The position numbers and the translations under genes were made by a program. Below the pieces are notes generated by a model. It had not been told where the DNA came from, searched no databases, and worked only from the letters and a program-made list of their open reading frames with translations. A stretch of 64,000 nt of DNA from JAUVPB01 sp965223695 (lineage in GTDB: Bacteria; Actinomycetota; Thermoleophilia; Gaiellales; Gaiellaceae), in the NCBI GenBank assembly GCA_965223695.1, contig CBDCXJ010000042.1, positions 15,199-79,198 on the forward strand, written 5' to 3'. Shown piece after piece: positions 8,057 through 15,525 of this stretch (within the stretch, counting starts at the first letter, position 1; every line of letters begins with the position of its first letter).

Positions 8057-8710
8057 CTAGCTGGCGCGTGTCGTGACCGGTGCTCGAAGAAGGACGCGCG
8101 AGCGCTCGTTCCCAGGGCCCTCGAGCGTTACGACCCAATCGTCGTACTGGGCGAAGCGGTACGGCGCGTTGAACCAGAGGTTCTGCGCCTGGCCGCTCTC
8201 GTCGACGAGGAAACGTCCGCAGCTCGCGGCAACCCGGTTGTCACGCGTGAGCCAGAGCTCGTAGTGCTGCTCGGCGCCGGCGGGTGCAAGCCCCTCGATG
8301 TCGGCGAGCAGCACCCAGTTTCCGCCCTCGTCGATCGGGAAGACATCGATCACCATGGACGCCTCCTCCGACGCGAAACGGGTTGCCTCGAGCGTCACGA
8401 TGTCGGCCGGGGTCGCGCCGCCGTCGTCACCGCCCCGGACGACCCAGCCGATCGCGAAGGCCACACCGGCCAATACTGCCGCCATGGCAAGCACCGCCGG
8501 TCGGCGGGCGTCGAACCGCTGGCGGCGACTCGAGCGGCGATCGATCTGCTCCTCGGTGTCCGGGATTGCGCTGACGGCCGCGTCGAGCTCGGGCGGGAGC
8601 TCCGGGAGCGGCTCCGCCCCCCGCAGTAGCTCGTCCGCCCCCCGCAGTGCCTCGAGCTCGGCGTCGCTCAGATCGTCTCCCACGAGGTCGCGTAGATCAC
8701 GATCGCTCAC
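8057..8710 (-). CDS. RskA-like anti-sigma factor
   Basis: A 217-residue membrane protein. The N-terminal cytoplasmic part (about 85 residues, acidic) precedes one transmembrane helix (AVLAMAAVLAGVAFAIGWVV), then an extracytoplasmic domain of the anti-sigma-K type with the marks HYELWL and SCGRFLV. Such proteins hold an ECF sigma factor at the membrane until released, usually by regulated proteolysis. Its start overlaps the end of the sigma gene by 14 bases, the typical sigma/anti-sigma arrangement. The N-terminus lacks an obvious zinc-binding HxxxCxxC motif, as is usual for RskA. Confidence 0.88.
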   Translation of the reverse strand: MSDRDLRDLVGDDLSDAELEALRGADELLRGAEPLPELPPELDAAVSAIPDTEEQIDRRSSRRQRFDARRPAVLAMAAVLAGVAFAIGWVVRGGDDGGATPADIVTLEATRFASEEASMVIDVFPIDEGGNWVLLADIEGLAPAGAEQHYELWLTRDNRVAASCGRFLVDESGQAQNLWFNAPYRFAQYDDWVVTLEGPGNERSRVLLRAPVTTRAS

Positions 8711-9305
8711 GATCTGTCACCCCCTCGAGCAGCGTGGCCATCCTCGAGAGCGCCGACCTCGTGCGCGTTTTTACGGTTCCGAGCGGAAGGTCGAGTCGCT
8801 CGGCGATCTCGGTCTGCGACAGGCCCGAGAAGTACGCCATCGAAAGCACCTGCTGCTCTCGCTCGGGTAGACGCTCGAGTGCAGTGTGGACCTCCCACGC
8901 CAGCTCGTCGCTTTCGGCAACCTCGCTCGGATCCGGATCGCTCGAGGCCTGCTCCGGCGCTTCCTGAACGGTCGTATCGGTGCGCTGGCGCGCGCGGTCG
9001 ATGATCGAGTTGCGGGCAACAGCGAACAGCCAGGCCGAGCCCGTCCCACGCTCGGGCCTGAAGCTGCTGGCCGAGCGCCAGATCGAGACAAACGTCTCCT
9101 GCGTCGCGTCTTCTGCCCTGCCGGGGTCGGATAGCCGTCTCCGGGCCAGAGCCAGGATCGGCCGGGCAAAACGGCGATAGATCTCTTCGAACGCGTCGGC
9201 GTCGCCCTTTGCGATTCGCAGCATCAGCTCGCCATCGGACGCCTGCGACTCGATGCCGAACGATGTCTGCGTCTCGTTCTCGTGCTCGACCACGATGGTG
9301 GTCAT
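8697..9305 (-). CDS. ECF RNA polymerase sigma factor, SigK-like
   Basis: A 202-residue ECF sigma factor. Region 2 (FEEIYRRFARPILALARRRL through TFVSIWRSASSF) and region 4 (LPEREQQVLSMAYFSGLSQ, then TVKTRTRSAL with the recognition helix) are separated by an acidic linker. The partner anti-sigma gene overlaps its 3' end. The divergent superoxide dismutase gene and the palindrome between them suggest, but do not prove, a link to oxidative or metal stress. Confidence 0.92.
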   Translation of the reverse strand: MTTIVVEHENETQTSFGIESQASDGELMLRIAKGDADAFEEIYRRFARPILALARRRLSDPGRAEDATQETFVSIWRSASSFRPERGTGSAWLFAVARNSIIDRARQRTDTTVQEAPEQASSDPDPSEVAESDELAWEVHTALERLPEREQQVLSMAYFSGLSQTEIAERLDLPLGTVKTRTRSALSRMATLLEGVTDRERS

Positions 9306-9320
9306 ACCTTCTCAGAGTAC

Positions 9321-9349
9321 GAATCTCAACTGTCGTCGGATTGAGAATC
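9321..9349. promoter_or_regulatory. Palindromic operator candidate upstream of sod
   Basis: Inverted arms GAATCTCAA (9321-9329) and TTGAGAATC (9341-9349) match at 8 of 9 positions around an 11-nt spacer, in the gap between the divergent sigma and sod genes. The right arm coincides with the putative -35 of the sod promoter, so a bound regulator would block it. The regulator family is unknown; a metal- or redox-responsive repressor would fit. Confidence 0.45.
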
Positions 9350-9368
9350 GCTCCGAATCACGTAGTAA
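9341..9368 (+). promoter_or_regulatory. Putative sod promoter
   Basis: TTGAGA (9341-9346) and TAGTAA (9363-9368) are separated by 16 bases, about 60 bases before the TTG start of sod. The elements resemble housekeeping sigma sites only moderately. Confidence 0.4.
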
Positions 9369-9426
9369 TCGCGGCACCCGCGCCGCTAAGCTAGCGCGGC
9401 AGCCGCCCCTTCCGGAAGGAGTCGCC

Positions 9427-10047
9427 TTGACAACCCTGGCATTCAACCGCGAGGAAATCGCCCCGCGAGAGCTGCGAGACGAGCTGCTCGAGCTCGATGG
9501 CATCTCTCGTGAGTCGGTCGAGGCGCACTACAAGCTCTACGTTGGCTACATCAACAAGCGCAACGAGATCCTCGCGAAGCTCGAGGACATCGATCTCGCC
9601 GCCGGCAACCAGATCTACTCAGAGCTCAGGGCGCTCAAGGTCGACCTGTCGTTCGCCGTCGGCGGCGTCAAGAACCACGAGGTCTACTTCGCACACCTCG
9701 GCGGTGGCGGCGGTGACCCGAGTGGTCTCATAGGCGACCTGATTACTCGAGATTTCGGCAGCGTCACGGCCTGGCGCAACGATCTCGGAGCGACTGGAAT
9801 GGCGGGGCGCGGCTGGGCCTGGACCGCGTACGACTGGGACGAGGAGCGGCTGTTCAACTTCATCGGCGACGCGCAGAACACGTTCCCGGTCTGGAACGCC
9901 ACGCCGCTCGTCGCCCTCGACGTCTACGAGCACGCCTACTTCCTCGACTACGGCACCGACCGACCTGGCTACATCGACGCGTTCTTCGCGAACCTCGACT
10001 GGGACGTGATCAACAGCTGGGCAGAGCAGTACGGAATCGCGCTTTGA
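9427..10047 (+). CDS. Superoxide dismutase, Fe/Mn type
   Basis: A 206-residue Fe/Mn superoxide dismutase, dismuting superoxide to oxygen and hydrogen peroxide in the cytoplasm. The four metal ligands are visible: His in VEAHYKLYV, His in VKNHEVYFAHL, Asp and His in DVYEHAYFLDYG. The loop GGGGGDPSG and the segment DLGATGMAGRGWAW also fit. The start is TTG 9427, with GGAAGGAG a few bases upstream and the family N-terminus following. Fe and Mn forms cannot be told apart with confidence. The canonical DVWEHAY has Tyr in place of Trp here. It is divergent from the sigma/anti-sigma pair. Confidence 0.93.
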   Translation: MTTLAFNREEIAPRELRDELLELDGISRESVEAHYKLYVGYINKRNEILAKLEDIDLAAGNQIYSELRALKVDLSFAVGGVKNHEVYFAHLGGGGGDPSGLIGDLITRDFGSVTAWRNDLGATGMAGRGWAWTAYDWDEERLFNFIGDAQNTFPVWNATPLVALDVYEHAYFLDYGTDRPGYIDAFFANLDWDVINSWAEQYGIAL

Positions 10048-10074
10048 GCGGCGAGCACTAGAGAAAGAGGAGAC

Positions 10075-10689
10075 GTGCGGGAAGCGATCCTCATCCCGCT
10101 CGGCTACCTGCTCGGCAGCATGCCGTGGGGGTACTGGGTGCCGCTCGCCTTCGGCGGCGTCGATATCCGCAAGCACGGCAGCGGCAACGTCGGCGCGACC
10201 AACGTGTGGCGCATCCTCGGGTTCAAGTACGGCCTGAGCGTCGCCCTGCTCGACATCATGAAGGGGCTCGCCGCAGGGGTGCTCGGCACGTACTTCGGCG
10301 ACGCGACGATCGGCGTCCTCGCCGGGACCGCCGCACTCGGTGGGCACTGGCGCCCGGTCTTCCTTCGCTTCGCCAAGGGGGGGAAGGTGGTTGCCGTGAC
10401 CGGCGGCGTCGGGCTCGCCGTCGCGCCGATCGCGACGCTTGCCGCGGCGGTCGTCTGGATCTTCGTCTTCCTGCTGTTGCGCTACGCATCGCTCGCCTCG
10501 ATCGTCGCCGGGATCGCGTTCCCGGTCTTCGCCGTCGCCCTGCGCGCGCAATGGCCAGTCCTCGGCTTCGCCATGGGCGCCGGGCTCGCGATCGTCGTGC
10601 TCCACCGCGCCAACCTGGTTCGCCTCGTCCGTGGCCAGGAGCGGCGGTTCGACTTCTCGGTCCTCGGCCGGCGCGCGTCGCAGGCCTAG
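10075..10689 (+). CDS. plsY: Acyl-phosphate:glycerol-3-phosphate acyltransferase PlsY
   Basis: A 204-residue integral membrane enzyme that makes lysophosphatidic acid from acyl phosphate and glycerol-3-phosphate. The three PlsY motifs are seen: GYLLGSMPWGY near the N-terminus, KHGSGNVGATNVWR, and GGHWRPVFLRFAKGGK. Four to five further hydrophobic segments follow. It starts at GTG 10075 with AAAGAGGAG ahead of it. It follows sod by 27 bases. Its stop codon lies inside a small hairpin built on the dispersed GGAATCAACCATC motif. Confidence 0.93.
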   Translation: MREAILIPLGYLLGSMPWGYWVPLAFGGVDIRKHGSGNVGATNVWRILGFKYGLSVALLDIMKGLAAGVLGTYFGDATIGVLAGTAALGGHWRPVFLRFAKGGKVVAVTGGVGLAVAPIATLAAAVVWIFVFLLLRYASLASIVAGIAFPVFAVALRAQWPVLGFAMGAGLAIVVLHRANLVRLVRGQERRFDFSVLGRRASQA

Positions 10690-10706
10690 ATGGAATCAAC
10701 CATCTA
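10687..10706 (+). repeat. Hairpin containing dispersed 13-mer, copy 2
   Basis: TAGATGG (10687-10693, including the plsY stop) pairs with CCATCTA (10700-10706) around the loop AATCAA. Positions 10692-10704 are the 13-mer GGAATCAACCATC also present at 8024 and 56954. Confidence 0.8.
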
Positions 10707-10730
10707 GATACGTGCTCGGCGAGCGCTGAC

Positions 10731-11360
10731 ATGCCGGGCGCAGGCGGGCCCGAGGGTGTCGGCTGGCGCCCGCTCAGCTCGGTCGATCTGACCCGCCTCT
10801 TCGCACTCGGGGCCAACGACGCTCGCACACCCCTCGCCACCCTGAACGGCTACGCGCGCACGCTCGCCAGCGAGCTCGCCGGAACCGAGCGGGCCTCCTG
10901 GGCAGCGACGGTCAAGGAAAGCGCCGAGGAGCTCGAGGAGATCGTCGAGCGGCTCGCTCTCGTCGCGCGCATCCACGAGGGGCGCTACACGCCCGTGCTG
11001 GTCGAGGTCCCGCTCGATGAGCTCGCGGCGGCGGCCGTCGCCGCGCTCGGTGCCGAGCGTGTCGAGCTGAGCGGCCACGGCGAGCCCGTGCTGGTCGAGC
11101 GCGCCGCCGTCGAGGACGCACTGACAGCGTGTGCCCGCGCAACCATGCGCCACGGCCCGCTCGAGCGAGTCTCCGTCGATCTCGAAGGCCGCTCGATCAG
11201 CTTCGGCCCTGTTCTCGAGAACGCACGTCCGGTGCTAGCTCGCGAAGAGATGCGTGAGTTCGGTCTGGGAGCTGCCCTGCTCGTCCTCGACGCGCTGGGC
11301 AGCGAGCTCTCGCTCGAGGGTGAGCGCTTCGTCGTCGCGCTACCGCACAAGCCGCGATAG
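10731..11360 (+). CDS. Degenerate histidine-kinase-like protein without phospho-acceptor His
   Basis: A 209-residue protein whose residues 20-75 resemble a HisKA dimerisation domain: FALGANDARTPLATLNGYA. In a working kinase the pattern is HExRTPL; here it is NDARTPL, with Asn29 in the His position. The rest corresponds to a shrunken HATPase-like region without clear N, G1 and G2 boxes; only LGAALLVLDALG near the end hints at a G2-like loop. No membrane segment or sensor domain is present. It is probably a non-catalytic binding or scaffold protein, or decayed. The 3' end overlaps the convergent glycosylase gene by 21 bp. Confidence 0.6.
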   Translation: MPGAGGPEGVGWRPLSSVDLTRLFALGANDARTPLATLNGYARTLASELAGTERASWAATVKESAEELEEIVERLALVARIHEGRYTPVLVEVPLDELAAAAVAALGAERVELSGHGEPVLVERAAVEDALTACARATMRHGPLERVSVDLEGRSISFGPVLENARPVLAREEMREFGLGAALLVLDALGSELSLEGERFVVALPHKPR

Positions 11361-12167
11361 CCGGCGGTCCTTGAGCATTCGCCCTCCCGTCTGACATGCG
11401 GGGCAGTAGTAGATCGTGTGCTCTTCGAAGTCGACCTGGGCGACTGGCGTCGCGCAGTTCGGGCAGGGCTCGTCGAGACGCTTGTGCACGTCGTAGACCT
11501 GCTTGTCTTTCTTGCCCGCGCGTCGGCGCTCGAGGCCTTCGGCGAGCGACTCGCGGATTGCGTCGCCCAGCCGGGCCACCTCGTCCTCGTCGAGGTCGCC
11601 GCTCAACACGTAGGGCGAGAGCCGGCTCCGATTGAGTATCTCGTTCGCGAACGCCCGGCCGATCCCCGCAAGAAGTCGTTGATCTCGCAGGAAGGAGTGC
11701 AGCCGTCGCGAGTCCGACTCGAGCAGGTCGGCTAGCGCGTCGTCGTCGATGTCATGGGCCTCCGGCCCGAGATGGGCGAGCTCTGCATCGATGGCCTCGC
11801 GCGCGTAGACACCTACCCGCGCCCGCTTCTTCGAGCCCCGCTCGGTCATGACCACGCGCGCGCCGCCCTCGAGCGAGAGCGAGAACGCAGGGCGCTTGGG
11901 TCCCTTCGCGCTCGGCTCGAGGACGGCAATGCGGCCGGCGCTCATCTGGTGCAGGTGCAGGATCAGGTCGGAGTCGACCACCGGCAGCAAGAGGTGCTTG
12001 CCACGGCGCTCTACTTCCTCGAGCGTGGCGCCGTCGAGCGCGGATAGCGGCGGCTCGATCGTCTTGAGCGTGGCGACGTGTGCCGGCCCAGCGCGCTCGA
12101 CGACCTTGCCTGCGACGCGGTCGGTGAGCAGCTCGCGGAGCGCCTCTACCTCGGGATACTCGGGCAT
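11340..12167 (-). CDS. mutM: Fpg/MutM-family DNA glycosylase
   Basis: A 275-residue formamidopyrimidine-DNA glycosylase-type repair enzyme removing oxidised purines and cutting by beta/delta elimination. The catalytic N-terminus is MPEYPEVE (Pro2, Glu3), the beta-hairpin Lys lies in RRGKHLLLP, the helix-two-turn-helix is in GIGRAFANEILNRSRLSP, and a C-terminal zinc finger is formed by CPNC and CPAC. ATG 12167 is certain because Pro2 must be the N-terminal residue. Tyr replaces Leu or Gly in the canonical MPELPE/MPEGPE motif, so an Nei-like specificity cannot be ruled out. Confidence 0.88.
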   Translation of the reverse strand: MPEYPEVEALRELLTDRVAGKVVERAGPAHVATLKTIEPPLSALDGATLEEVERRGKHLLLPVVDSDLILHLHQMSAGRIAVLEPSAKGPKRPAFSLSLEGGARVVMTERGSKKRARVGVYAREAIDAELAHLGPEAHDIDDDALADLLESDSRRLHSFLRDQRLLAGIGRAFANEILNRSRLSPYVLSGDLDEDEVARLGDAIRESLAEGLERRRAGKKDKQVYDVHKRLDEPCPNCATPVAQVDFEEHTIYYCPACQTGGRMLKDRRLSRLVR

Positions 12168-12472
12168 CCAGGTGACATTGTGCAGCACCGAGATCGACCT
12201 GTTGAAAGCCGCTCGTCCACAGGCTGTGGAAACCGTGGGAAGTCGCTCGAGGGCCTCCGATCTGCGTCGATCTGGGCGAACCCAACGCATCCCTCGACTG
12301 TCCCAAAGTCCACGGGTTTTACGCGCCCACGGACGTCTGAGGGCACCTCCCGACGCCGTCTTTCGCTTTCTTCACATCATCTGTACAATGGCTGCCCCCT
12401 GAGCCGGGGAATACCCATCTTCGGCTCGCCGCAACAGTTGCCGCGCCCCGCACCGAACGAAAGGCAGCTTTC
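12168..12472 (+). promoter_or_regulatory. mutM-rpoD divergent intergenic region with a possible rpoD promoter
   Basis: This 305-base gap separates the divergent glycosylase and sigma genes. The clearest site is TACAAT (12384-12389), a good -10 hexamer, 84 bases before the rpoD start; TTTCGC 17 bases upstream is a poor -35. CCACAGGCTGTGG near 12219 is a short palindrome. I see no coding potential in the rest. Confidence 0.4.
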
Positions 12473-13585
12473 ATGCTCACGGTCGACATCGCTCTGCCCG
12501 ACGTTGACGAACTTCAGCGCCTAGCCCAGGAGGCGCAGGAGAAGGGCTTCCTCACCTACGACGAGATTGCGCGGGCTCTCGAGGAAGTCGATCTCAGCAA
12601 GGATCAGTTCGACGAGTTCTACGCCTACCTCGCCGAGCACGGAGTCGAGCTGATGGAGGGCGAAGAGCACAAGAGCGCTCCGAGCGCCTCCGCCGAGGCT
12701 CCCGCCGATCCGAAGGTGCCCGAGCTCGATCTCACCGTCGAGCCCTCGCTCGACTCGCTCCGCCTGTATCTACGCGAGATCGGCAAAGTGCAGCTACTGA
12801 CGGCCGACCAGGAGGTCACGCTCGCCAAACGCATCGAGCGCGGCAACATGCGCGCCAAGACGGCCATGGTCGAGGCCAACCTCCGGCTGGTCGTCTCGAT
12901 CGCCAAGAGCTACCTCGGTCGCGGGCTGTCGTTCCTCGACCTGATCCAGGAGGGCTCGCTCGGCCTGATCCGAGCGGTCGAGAAGTTCGACTATCGCAAG
13001 GGCTACAAGTTCTCGACCTATGCGACCTGGTGGATTCGCCAGGCGGTCACACGTGCGATCGCCGACAAGGCGCGGACGATCCGCATTCCGGTACATATGG
13101 TCGAGAAGCTGAACAAGGTCGTCCACGTCGAGCGCCAGCTCGTACAGCGGCTCGGACGCGACCCGAAGCCTGAAGAGATCGCGGTCGAGCTCGAGATCTC
13201 GGCCGACGAGGTCCGCGAGATCCTGCGCATGGCCCAGCTTCCCGTCTCGCTCGAGCGCCCCGTCGGCGAGGAAGAGGACTCGGCGCTCGGTGACTTCGTC
13301 GAGGACGAGTCGGCCGAATCGCCCTTCGACGTATCGGCCCTCAACCTGAGGCGCTACGACATCTTCCGCGCGCTCGACTCACTGCCCGATCGCGAGCGAC
13401 AGGTCATCAAGATGCGCTTCGGCCTGACCGGAGACCAGCCACGGACACTCGAAGAGGTCGGTCGCGCTTTCGGCGTCACGCGTGAGCGGATTCGTCAGAT
13501 CGAAAACAACACGCTGAAGAAGCTGGAATCGCTGCCTGAGGCTCAGGGGTTGCGCGAGCTGGCTGGTGACGCGCCGGTTGTTTAG
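12473..13585 (+). CDS. rpoD: Primary RNA polymerase sigma factor (sigma-70, RpoD/SigA)
   Basis: A 370-residue primary sigma factor. A short region 1.1-like helical part (residues 1-60) is followed by an acidic linker, region 1.2 (SLRLYLREIGKVQLLT), region 2 with the -10 reading segment RKGYKFSTYATWWIRQAVTR, region 3 (HMVEKLNKVVHVERQL) and region 4 with the -35 helix (TLEEVGRAFGVTRERIRQIE). Such factors direct housekeeping transcription. At 370 residues it is shorter than mycobacterial SigA because the N-terminal extension is brief. A structured repeat and a hairpin follow before the convergent pilin gene. Confidence 0.95.
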   Translation: MLTVDIALPDVDELQRLAQEAQEKGFLTYDEIARALEEVDLSKDQFDEFYAYLAEHGVELMEGEEHKSAPSASAEAPADPKVPELDLTVEPSLDSLRLYLREIGKVQLLTADQEVTLAKRIERGNMRAKTAMVEANLRLVVSIAKSYLGRGLSFLDLIQEGSLGLIRAVEKFDYRKGYKFSTYATWWIRQAVTRAIADKARTIRIPVHMVEKLNKVVHVERQLVQRLGRDPKPEEIAVELEISADEVREILRMAQLPVSLERPVGEEEDSALGDFVEDESAESPFDVSALNLRRYDIFRALDSLPDRERQVIKMRFGLTGDQPRTLEEVGRAFGVTRERIRQIENNTLKKLESLPEAQGLRELAGDAPVV

Positions 13586-13625
13586 CTCTTTCCTGACTCT
13601 CTAGAACAACAGCTCGTGGTCGAGA

Positions 13626-13686
13626 TGGTGGGTGGGGACATCCCGCACCGCCAAGACACGGCGGCACGGGCTATCCCCACCCACCA
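13626..13686 (+). repeat. Structured hairpin element, copy X (downstream of rpoD)
   Basis: A 61-nt element. Outer stem 13626-13638 with 13674-13686 (13 bp), middle stem CCCG/CGGG (13642-13645 with 13667-13670) and inner stem CCGCC/GGCGG (13648-13652 with 13660-13664) closing the loop AAGACAC. ATACGG follows directly. A second copy at 63591 has the same core words (CATCCCGC, CCGCCAA, ACGGCG, ACGGGCTA, trailing ATACGG) but a different, self-complementary outer stem. It has no T-run. It begins 41 bases after the rpoD stop. Confidence 0.8.
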
Positions 13687-13721
13687 ATACGGATGTGCCC
13701 TCACAGGGACAACCAGAAACA

Positions 13722-13749
13722 GCGAGGGCGCGGAAACCCGCGCCCTCGC
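13722..13749. terminator. Hairpin between convergent rpoD and pilin genes
   Basis: A 12-bp GC-rich stem (13722-13733 with 13738-13749) closes a 4-base loop AAAC. It lies between two convergent genes and could end transcripts from either side, although no clear T-tract follows. Confidence 0.6.
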
Positions 13750-13779
13750 CTGGTGTGTTGCGAACCTATCCGCGCCGTA

Positions 13780-14169
13780 CTAGCAGGTGCCTGCCACGAT
13801 GTCGGCGTCGGGTCCGTCCTTGATGAACGTCTTGGTCGACACGGTGCTCTGCACGCAGTACGTCGCCGCGCTCAGCGTGCCCCACGTCAGCGTGCTCGAG
13901 AGACCACTGTCGTAGCTGGCCTGCAAAACAGCCGTGGTCATGCCCGCGTAGGTGTCGTTGTCTGCGAAGAAGGCCTCGATCGCCGGGATTGCCGAGCGCA
14001 CATTCGCCTGGGCAGCAGCGTTATTGGCCCGATCACGGAACCCGAGATACGACGGCACCGCAATCGCCAGCAGGATACCGATGATGATGATGACAACGAG
14101 AAGCTCGATCAGGGTGAAACCACCCTCCCTCTCGCTGCGCGCGATTCGCGCTCTAAGCCGGTCGATCAT
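13780..14169 (-). CDS. Type IV prepilin (major pilin-like)
   Basis: A 129-residue prepilin. The basic leader ends in EREGG, followed by the class III N-methylation site FTLIELLVVIIIIGILLAIAV, cut by a PilD-type peptidase after Gly with Glu at mature position 5. The C-terminal domain is small and contains two Cys (TYC and the final AGTC) that can form the usual disulfide loop. ATG 14169 is preferred because AAAGGAGG precedes it by nine bases. It diverges from pilT, and pilM, pilN, pilO and pilC lie beyond, so it is probably the main pilus subunit. Confidence 0.9.
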   Translation of the reverse strand: MIDRLRARIARSEREGGFTLIELLVVIIIIGILLAIAVPSYLGFRDRANNAAAQANVRSAIPAIEAFFADNDTYAGMTTAVLQASYDSGLSSTLTWGTLSAATYCVQSTVSTKTFIKDGPDADIVAGTC

Positions 14170-14353
14170 GTCCTGGATTCCTCCTTTGACTCCGAGCATG
14201 GGTGTCGGATTCGTCCCCGCCTGTATCGGAGCCAAATAGGTACTGACCGACCCCACTTTCGGGTGAATCAGGCGACTCCCCCGGGTGAGGAGGGCATAGC
14301 CAAAACGTTCAAGCTCGCCAGCGCGCGTGCCGATGATGGCCCGTGTACGCCGC

Positions 14354-15514
14354 ATGAGCACTGCCGACGTCCCCCACCACGACGAGGAAGCACCTGGTCC
14401 TCGCTACACGCTCGACGATCTGCTCGAGTACGTCGTCGCGCAGGACGCTTCTGATCTACATATCACCGGCGGCTCGCCACCCGTCATTCGCATCAGGGGC
14501 GAGCTGGAGCCGCTCAGCGATCTCGGGATACTCAGCCCGGACGACACCCAGCAGCTCGTCTATCGAATTCTCTCGACCGAGCAGCAGAAGCAGCTCGAGA
14601 TCAACCGCCAGATCGACCTCTCGTACGCGCTGCCTGGTCTGGCGCGTTTCCGCCTCAACGTCTACTTCCAGCGCGAGAGCCTGGCCGCGGCCTTCCGTCT
14701 GATTCCCATGGATCTGAAGTCGCTCGAGGAACTCGGCCTGCCGACCTCGCTCTACGACCTCGCCGCGAAGCCGCGCGGGATCGTGCTCGTCACCGGGCCG
14801 ACCGGATCCGGCAAGTCGACGACGCTGGCTGCGCTGATCGACGAGATCAACAAGACGGTGTCGCACCACATCATGACCGTCGAGGATCCGATCGAGTTCC
14901 TCCACGCGCACAAGCAGTGCATCGTCAACCAGCGCGAGATCGGGCCGGACGCGACGTCGTTCTCGGAGGCGCTGCGCGGCGCGCTTCGACAGGACCCGGA
15001 CGTGATCCTGGTGGGCGAGATGCGCGACCTCGAGACGATCTCGACCGCGTTGACCGCGGCCGAGACCGGGCATCTGGTGTTCGCCACGTTGCACACCCAG
15101 GATGCGGCGTCGACGGTCGACCGACTGATCGACGTATTTCCGGCCGAGCAGCAGTCCCAGATCAGGATTCAGATCGCGAGTTCGTTGCAGGGCGTCGTCT
15201 CACAGACGCTTCTGCCGACGCTCGACGGCCGTGGGCGGGTCGCTGCCGTCGAGATCCTCGTGCCTGACGACGCCGTCCGGAATCTGATCCGGCAGGGCAA
15301 GGTCGAGCAGATCTACACGGTCATGCAGACGCAGACGCGGCGCGGAATGCAGACGATGGAACAGGCGCTCGCGGAGCTCGTCCGCACCCGACGGGTCTCG
15401 AAAGAGCTCGCTCTGTCGCGATCGAGCAAGCCCGAACAGCTCGAGCAGTTGATCGCGCGCGGGGCGTCGGCCGTGGCTCAAACGGGCGCGCCAGGTCTCA
15501 GGGCTACGGGGTAG
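14354..15514 (+). CDS. pilT: Type IV pilus retraction ATPase PilT
   Basis: A 386-residue secretion ATPase of the PilT type. The N-terminal domain contains DASDLHITGGSPPVIRI, typical of PilT. Walker A is GPTGSGKST, the Asp box lies around VEDPIEF, Walker B is DPDVILVGEMRD, and the His box is ATLHTQDA. PilT depolymerises pili and powers twitching. ATG 14354 follows a few basic residues of an alternative ATG at 14327. It is first in the pilT-pilM-pilN-pilO-pilP-like operon. PilB, the extension ATPase, is not in the window. Confidence 0.93.
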   Translation: MSTADVPHHDEEAPGPRYTLDDLLEYVVAQDASDLHITGGSPPVIRIRGELEPLSDLGILSPDDTQQLVYRILSTEQQKQLEINRQIDLSYALPGLARFRLNVYFQRESLAAAFRLIPMDLKSLEELGLPTSLYDLAAKPRGIVLVTGPTGSGKSTTLAALIDEINKTVSHHIMTVEDPIEFLHAHKQCIVNQREIGPDATSFSEALRGALRQDPDVILVGEMRDLETISTALTAAETGHLVFATLHTQDAASTVDRLIDVFPAEQQSQIRIQIASSLQGVVSQTLLPTLDGRGRVAAVEILVPDDAVRNLIRQGKVEQIYTVMQTQTRRGMQTMEQALAELVRTRRVSKELALSRSSKPEQLEQLIARGASAVAQTGAPGLRATG

Positions 15515-15525
15515 GTCAGGCGGCG

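Noticed and set aside
13626..13686. Integron attC site
   Set aside because: The hairpin layout is superficially similar, but the R/L core sites (RYYYAAC/GTTRRRY) are not present at the ends and no integrase is nearby.
14170..14353. Possible c-di-GMP riboswitch ahead of the pilin gene
   Set aside because: I looked for the GEMM core in the 184-base pilin-pilT gap on both strands; the conserved loops are not there, only short GC-rich pairings.
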